Shown piece by piece: positions 58,898-64,000 of a DNA stretch of 64,000 nucleotides (the first letter of the stretch is position 1; every line of letters begins with the position of its first letter). The position numbers and the translations under genes are program-made. Below the pieces are notes generated by a model. The model saw only the letters and a program-made list of their open reading frames with translations, had not been told where the DNA came from and searched no databases. The stretch spans positions 4,580,001-4,644,000 of the forward strand of contig NZ_CP066356.1 in assembly GCF_023278185.1 (NCBI RefSeq). The letters run 5' to 3'. This DNA comes from Bradyrhizobium elkanii USDA 76 (GTDB lineage: Bacteria; Pseudomonadota; Alphaproteobacteria; Rhizobiales; Xanthobacteraceae).

Positions 58898-59548
58898 TCA
58901 GAGCTCCTCAATTCCTAATGTCCAAATACCAAGTGCGGTCAAAGCCCTTGCCACGTCATCCGTCGATGTCACGTGGATAGCATGAAGGCCGCGCGCCCGT
59001 GCACCTTCGATATTGGCGGCCAGGTCGTCGAAGAACAGGATCCGCGACGCCGGGACGCCGATGGCTTTTACCACATGATCATAGGCCTCGGCGTCGGGTT
59101 TGCGGAAGCCGATGCTCGAGGACAGGAAGACGTTGCGGAAATGGCTGAGCAGCTCGGCATGGGTGACCGAGAAGTGCGCGACATGGGCCGGATTGGTGTT
59201 GGAGAAGGCGTAGAGCGGCATCCGCTCGGCGGCCGCCGCGAGCAGCGGGGCGATGCCCGGCATCTCGCCGGTGAAGATCGCATTCCAGCCCTCGAGGAAC
59301 TGGGCGTCCGTGATGTCGATGCCGAGAGTCCGGCGCAGGCTTTCGAAGAACGCCGCGTCGTCGATCCGGCCGATCTCGTGATGCTTGAAACTGTCGTCGA
59401 CGACAAATCGCGTGGCGAGCTCGGCGGGCGCACAGCCGGCGTGCTGCGCCCAGTGCGCCATCACCTTGTCAAAGTCGATGTCGAGCACGACGCGGCCGAT
59501 ATCGAACAGCAGCACGTCGACGGAGTTGGGAGAGAGTCGCGAGGTCAT
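58898..59548 (-). CDS. HAD-family hydrolase (YihX-like)
   Basis: A 216-residue phosphatase-like protein using the ATG at 59548. The nucleophile Asp16 is in LLFDIGRVVLDIDF, motif II is around YAFSNTNPAHV, the Lys in GFRKPDAEAY, and motif IV in ILFFDDLAANIEGA. The second motif I Asp is Gly18, as in many YihX-like enzymes. It probably removes phosphate from a small sugar phosphate. It precedes moeA in one operon. Confidence 0.88.
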   Translation of the reverse strand: MTSRLSPNSVDVLLFDIGRVVLDIDFDKVMAHWAQHAGCAPAELATRFVVDDSFKHHEIGRIDDAAFFESLRRTLGIDITDAQFLEGWNAIFTGEMPGIAPLLAAAAERMPLYAFSNTNPAHVAHFSVTHAELLSHFRNVFLSSSIGFRKPDAEAYDHVVKAIGVPASRILFFDDLAANIEGARARGLHAIHVTSTDDVARALTALGIWTLGIEEL

Positions 59549-59663
59549 TGCGTGAAACCGTGTACGAGAATTGCGGGCAGGCGGCAATGTCCTCGATTTC
59601 AGTGACGGGTGTGTGGATTGTACGTGGCGTTGCATTCATCGCGAGACTGTTCCCGCGCACACC

Positions 59664-59769
59664 ACCGTCGTCCCGGCGAAGGCCGGGACCCATCACCACC
59701 GGATTTGATCAGGAACGGGATCGTGGCCCCGGCGTCGCGCAACAATTGAGATTTGGGGTAATGGGTCCC
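59664..59769. repeat. Compound palindromic repeat, left part, interrupted by the IS110 element
   Basis: Arm GTCGTCCCGGCGAAGGCCGG begins at 59667; the middle part carries GGGGCC-like, CAACAATTG and ends in ATGGGTCCC at 59761-59769. The continuation CGGCCTTCGCCGGGACGAC is found after the element, from 60878. Reverse complement of this unit matches 4708-4915. Confidence 0.8.
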
Positions 59770-60871
<1,102 letters not shown>

Positions 60872-60877
60872 CAGTTG

Positions 60878-60985
60878 CCGGCCTTCGCCGGGACGACGGC
60901 GGGTGTTGTCGCTTGTGCGTCAAACATTCGCATTCTCGCGACATGATATGTCCGAGCCTTGCTCTTTTCACCCTATATTTTTGCT
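60878..60985. repeat. Compound palindromic repeat, right part after the IS110 element
   Basis: Begins CCGGCCTTCGCCGGGACGAC, completing the arm cut at 59769. It then matches, inverted, 4708-4800 (TGTCGCTTGTGCGTCAAACATTC, CATTCTCGCGACATGATATG). The remaining bases to 61099 hold a short palindrome (CCGGCGGCTTGGTGCCCGCCGG-like) and no gene. Confidence 0.8.
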
Positions 60986-61099
60986 GCGGTGCTTGGCTTG
61001 CCGCGTCGGGCAACTCAGTGGCACGCGCGCGCGCGTTTTCGGCACACCAAGCGGCTTGTTGACGCCTCCCGGCGGCTTGGTGCCCGCCGGGCGTAGCTC

Positions 61100-61315
61100 T
61101 CACAGCCTGGACAGTGCCAGGCCGAGGTAACCGATCAGCGCACCGGTGCTGAGAATGATGACGACGAGCGCCTGCTCCGAGCGTGCTTGCAAGGTTTTCC
61201 GGGTCACGGTGTTCGACGCTCCGTCTTCGAGATCATGCGGTCCAACGAACAGCATCAATTTCCGTTCCGGTCGTTCCCGGGGAACCTTCATGACGTGCCC
61301 ATGCAGACTGCACAC
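61100..61315 (-). CDS. Possible small C-tail-anchored membrane protein
   Basis: A frame of 71 residues; internal ATGs at 61291 and 61255 are alternatives, and none has a strong ribosome site. The C-terminus has one clear membrane helix (ALVVIILSTGALIGYLGLAL) after a basic segment (RKTLQARSEQ). It lies 48 bases after the glyA stop on the same strand. Function unknown. Confidence 0.4.
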   Translation of the reverse strand: MCSLHGHVMKVPRERPERKLMLFVGPHDLEDGASNTVTRKTLQARSEQALVVIILSTGALIGYLGLALSRL

Positions 61316-61363
61316 CCGGACGAGCGACGCGACGAACGCGGAACAGGAACGCGGCTTGGCCGC

Positions 61364-62635
61364 CTATGAGGGCGGTGCGATCCCCGGAACGGGGAAAGCG
61401 CGGCACATCTCGACGCTGTTCGACCTCAGTCGCTTGACGACCGCTGCATCTCCCTTCGACCGGAGGGATCCCGCAATGAGCTCGGCGATGAGGCGCATTT
61501 CGGGCTCGCCCATGCCGCGCGTGGTCGCCGCCGGCGTCCCGAGGCGAATGCCGCTCGGCTTGAGCGGCGGACGCGGATCGTCGGGAATGATCTGCTTGTT
61601 TGCGGTGATCCCGACGGCGTCGAGGATGTTCTCGGCCGCGCCGCCGTCCAGGCCGACGCTGGCCACCGTATCCACGACCATCATGTGATTGTCGGTTCCG
61701 CCGGTGATCAAGGTCATGCCGCGTTCCATCAACGCTTCGGCCAGGACCTTCGCGTTACGGATGACCAGCCCTGCATAGGCCTGAAAATCGGATGTCGATG
61801 CCTTCTTCAGCGTGACCGCGGTTCCGGCCACAACGTTCATGTGCGGACCTCCCTGCAATCCCGGGAACACCGACGCGTCGATCTTGCCGGCGAACTCCCG
61901 GCGACAAAGAACGATGCCGCCGCGCGGTCCGCGAAGCGTCTTGTGCGATGTCGTCGTCATCACGTCGAAGCCCGCATCGAGCGGATTGCGCAAGGCGTTG
62001 CCGGCGATCAGGCCGCCGTAATGGCTGACGTCGGCCATGGTCAGTGCACCCACCTCATCGGCGATACTCTTGAAGGACGCATAATCCAGATCGCGCGGAT
62101 AGGAGCTGTAGCCGCACAGCACCAGCTTCGGACGGACGTGCCGGGCCATGGCGCGGAGCCCATCGAAATCGATGGCGCCGCCGTTTGACGGCTGCGTCTT
62201 GTAGCGGGCGAAGTTGAAGAGCCGCCCCATGTGCGACACGGGCGCGCCATGGGTGAGATGGCCGCCGTGTGACAGGTCCATCGCCAATATCGTATCGCCG
62301 GGCTGCAGCAGGCCGAGATACACGGCCTGGTTCATTGGCGACCCGGACAGAGGCTGAACGTTGGCATGTTCGGCGCGGAACAGCGCGCAAGCTCGCTGTC
62401 GGGCAAGGTTCTCTATCTGGTCGGTAAATTCCTGGCCGCCGTAATAGCGGCGCCCCGGATAGCCCTCGGAATACTTGTTGGTGAACACCGACCCGAGCAG
62501 CTCGAGAACCTCGGGATAGGTGTAATTTTCCGACGGAATCAGCTCGACGCCGTCTTGCTGGCGGCGCTCTTCGCCCTCGAGCGCAAGGGCAACTTCCGAA
62601 TCGTTGAGGTGGAGTTCATTGCGGAATGACGGCAT
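61364..62635 (-). CDS. glyA: Serine hydroxymethyltransferase, divergent copy
   Basis: A 423-residue PLP enzyme: IPSENYTYPEVLELLGSVFTNKYSEGYPGRRYYGG, NVQPLSGSPMNQAVYLGLL, and the PLP Lys in TTSHKTLRGPRGG. It links serine and glycine with tetrahydrofolate. Compared with the housekeeping form, the SGSPMNQAVY and DLDYASFKSIADEVGAL stretches differ, suggesting a second, specialised copy. The upstream gene pair is a two-component system on the same strand (207-base gap). Confidence 0.9.
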   Translation of the reverse strand: MPSFRNELHLNDSEVALALEGEERRQQDGVELIPSENYTYPEVLELLGSVFTNKYSEGYPGRRYYGGQEFTDQIENLARQRACALFRAEHANVQPLSGSPMNQAVYLGLLQPGDTILAMDLSHGGHLTHGAPVSHMGRLFNFARYKTQPSNGGAIDFDGLRAMARHVRPKLVLCGYSSYPRDLDYASFKSIADEVGALTMADVSHYGGLIAGNALRNPLDAGFDVMTTTSHKTLRGPRGGIVLCRREFAGKIDASVFPGLQGGPHMNVVAGTAVTLKKASTSDFQAYAGLVIRNAKVLAEALMERGMTLITGGTDNHMMVVDTVASVGLDGGAAENILDAVGITANKQIIPDDPRPPLKPSGIRLGTPAATTRGMGEPEMRLIAELIAGSLRSKGDAAVVKRLRSNSVEMCRAFPVPGIAPPS

Positions 62636-62842
62636 GGTCCGGGCTCCCTAAGACGCTGGATCATCAGCTGAACGGGTGCCCAGGCGAACGGCGCTAGAAC
62701 CCTTCGCGCTTCACCGTGGTCAATTCCACGTAAGCTCGCCAGTCGCGCGAGGGGCGAATGAGCCTGCGGAGCTCATCGCGAGCAGAAGGTTATCCAATCC
62801 CCGGCGCGCTCGCAAGAGTTGGTCGCTGCCGCCGCCGCGGGC

Positions 62843-63505
62843 TCAGCGTTCGCCGAGATCGAGCTGCGTCAGGATGCCTTGCCGCAGCGCGAGGCGGACC
62901 AACTCGATATCGGTGCCGACGCCGAGCTTGTCCTTGATCAGGGAATGCAGGTTCGCGACCGTCTTGGGGCTGAGGTGCAGCGCCTCGGCGATCTCCTCGG
63001 TGGTGTTCTCCGCGAGCAGCATCCGCAGCACCTCGAATTCCCGCGCGGTCAGGAGGTCGGCAGCCTTCCTCTCGCCGGCAAGGTGGCTGAGCGCGAGCTC
63101 GTGGTCGATATCCGGGCTGATCGCGATCTTGCCCGACAGCGCATCCATCACGGCGTGCACCAGCGTCTCCGGCGGGCTGGTCTTGGTGACATAGCCGCTC
63201 GCGCCGGCGCGGATCGCCTGCACGGCAAAGGCCGCGTTCTGGTGCATGGTGAACACCAGGATTTTTGCGCGCCTGTCCCACTGCCGGAGGCGGCGGATGG
63301 CCTCGATGCCGCCGATGCCGGGCATCGACAGGTCCATGATGACGAGGTCGGGCCCGGTCTCCTTGTAGAGGCGGTAGGCCTCGACGCCGTCGGAGGCTTC
63401 GGCGACGACGCAGAGGTCCGGCTGCTTCTGCAGCATCGCCCGGTAGCCCTCCCGAACGACGGCGTGGTCGTCAACCAGCATGATGGTTCGCGCCGCATGG
63501 CTCAT
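62843..63505 (-). CDS. NarL/FixJ-family response regulator
   Basis: A 220-residue regulator. The receiver domain has the acidic pair Asp12-Asp13, phosphoacceptor Asp58 (VIMDLSMPG) and Lys108 (GYVTKTS). The LuxR-type HTH is at about 150-210 (LTAREFEVLRMLLAENTTEEIAEAL, LSPKTVANLHSLIKDKLGVG). The ATG overlaps the kinase stop (ATGA), so it is the partner of the upstream kinase. Its targets are unknown; glyA is the next gene downstream. Confidence 0.93.
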   Translation of the reverse strand: MSHAARTIMLVDDHAVVREGYRAMLQKQPDLCVVAEASDGVEAYRLYKETGPDLVIMDLSMPGIGGIEAIRRLRQWDRRAKILVFTMHQNAAFAVQAIRAGASGYVTKTSPPETLVHAVMDALSGKIAISPDIDHELALSHLAGERKAADLLTAREFEVLRMLLAENTTEEIAEALHLSPKTVANLHSLIKDKLGVGTDIELVRLALRQGILTQLDLGER

Positions 63506-64000
63506 GCCGCGCGCTCCACCGGTGCGGCCTCTCGGCTGGCCGCGACGGGAACGATGACGCGGAGCGATGAGCCGCTGGGCTGTCCGGTCTCGAAGCTGAG
63601 CCGCCCGCCCAGCGCGGCGACCCGTTCGCGCATGCCGAGCAGGCCGAGGCCGGACTTGAGCTGGGGATCGCCTTGTAGATCGCCGGGCTGGCCGTCATCG
63701 TCGATCGCGAGCACGATCGCGCTGTCCCCGCCGCCGGGCGCCGCCTCGCGCATCTCAAGCCGCAGCATCACGCGCGTGGCGCCGGCATGCTTGGCGGCGT
63801 TGGTGAGCGCCTCCTGCACGATGCGGTAGAGGTTGGCGCCGACGGAGGCGGCAAGGCGCTCGAACGATCCCGATATGGTGATCTCGAACCGCGGCTGTCC
63901 CCGGCTGCGGCCGTTCCAGCTAGCGACCAGGCCTTCGAGGCTGGCCGCAAGTCCGAGTTCGTCGACATCGGGCGGGCGGAGCCGGAAGAGGGCGCCGCGC
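63502..64000 (-). CDS. NarX/UhpB-type sensor histidine kinase, C-terminal part
   Basis: The frame is open to the window edge, so the N-terminal sensor part is missing. About 165 residues are visible. YRIVQEALTNAAKHAGATRV is the N box of HATPase_c in HisKA_3-type kinases. IDDDGQPG and GLGLLGMRERVAALGG (G boxes) follow. It would phosphorylate the response regulator whose start it overlaps. The signal sensed is unknown. Confidence 0.9.
   Translation of the reverse strand, partial: RGALFRLRPPDVDELGLAASLEGLVASWNGRSRGQPRFEITISGSFERLAASVGANLYRIVQEALTNAAKHAGATRVMLRLEMREAAPGGGDSAIVLAIDDDGQPGDLQGDPQLKSGLGLLGMRERVAALGGRLSFETGQPSGSSLRVIVPVAASREAAPVERAA

Noticed and set aside
60940..61099. Alternating CGCG run (GCACGCGCGCGCGCG) as a special structure
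   Set aside because: Short and single; expected in GC-rich repeats. No evidence of function.
62636..62842. Possible riboswitch in the glyA leader
   Set aside because: I looked for glycine, SAM-II and similar motifs on the minus strand and could not find their conserved cores. Only weak GC-rich stems are present.

Overview
This window is a GC-rich chromosomal segment from an alphaproteobacterium of the Bradyrhizobium/Rhodopseudomonas type. Three things point there. The core gene orders are typical (rpsB-tsf-pyrH-frr-uppS-cdsA-dxr-rseP-bamA-lpxD-fabZ-lpxA-lpxI-lpxB; proS-lolC-lolD; comEC-lexA-moeA). SOS boxes have the alphaproteobacterial form GTTC-N7-GTTC. Short palindromic repeats typical of this group lie between genes and at gene ends. 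The genus is inferred from the sequence alone.

Layout. 1-2753: end of birA, RNase J, methylmalonyl-CoA epimerase and a DUF1467 membrane protein. 2931-9146: methylthioribose kinase, a repeat-filled gap, a three-gene ribose-type ABC importer on the minus strand and a globin. 9168-9345 (-): a structured non-coding RNA candidate with a strong terminator. 9604-16862: a tightly packed, probably copper-handling operon (DUF2946, TonB receptor, BNR-propeller protein with a CECC motif, TlpA-like thioredoxin, PCu(A)C chaperone, YcnI, CopC-CopD). 17027-20407: proS, lolC, lolD. 20519-22627: two DUF3551 proteins, an Omp25-like porin and a Cys-rich small protein. 23086-23236: a tandem pair of perfect SOS boxes in front of a 32-residue membrane peptide. 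23428-42269: dnaE, the translation/isoprenoid/outer-membrane-assembly cluster and the lipid A genes. 42431-43477: an ArsR/SRPBCC operon behind a 16-bp-arm palindrome. 43512-48662: gltA, gltX, glnS and a SnoaL-like protein. 48663-52963: a type I glutamine synthetase, small proteins and an MHS-type MFS transporter, bracketed in part by inverted repeat copies. 53396-59548: comEC, two small proteins, lexA, moeA and a HAD phosphatase. 59768-60879: an IS110-family insertion sequence. 61100-64000: a small protein, a divergent glyA and a NarL-type two-component pair cut by the window edge.

The most striking result is that the IS110 element can be read completely. Its two ends lie inside a palindromic repeat whose uninterrupted second copy is at 4708-4915. 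The 160-nt leader before the recombinase folds into two loops. One carries sequences matching or complementing the target (TGGGTCC, GCCGG), the other the element's own ends (ACAGTTGC, CACAGG). This is the arrangement expected of a bridge RNA that programs recombination. The second result is the SOS-controlled micro-membrane-protein, whose layout resembles the Caulobacter cell-division inhibitor SidA. The third is the structured RNA at 9168-9345. The lexA gene in the same window has its own SOS box.
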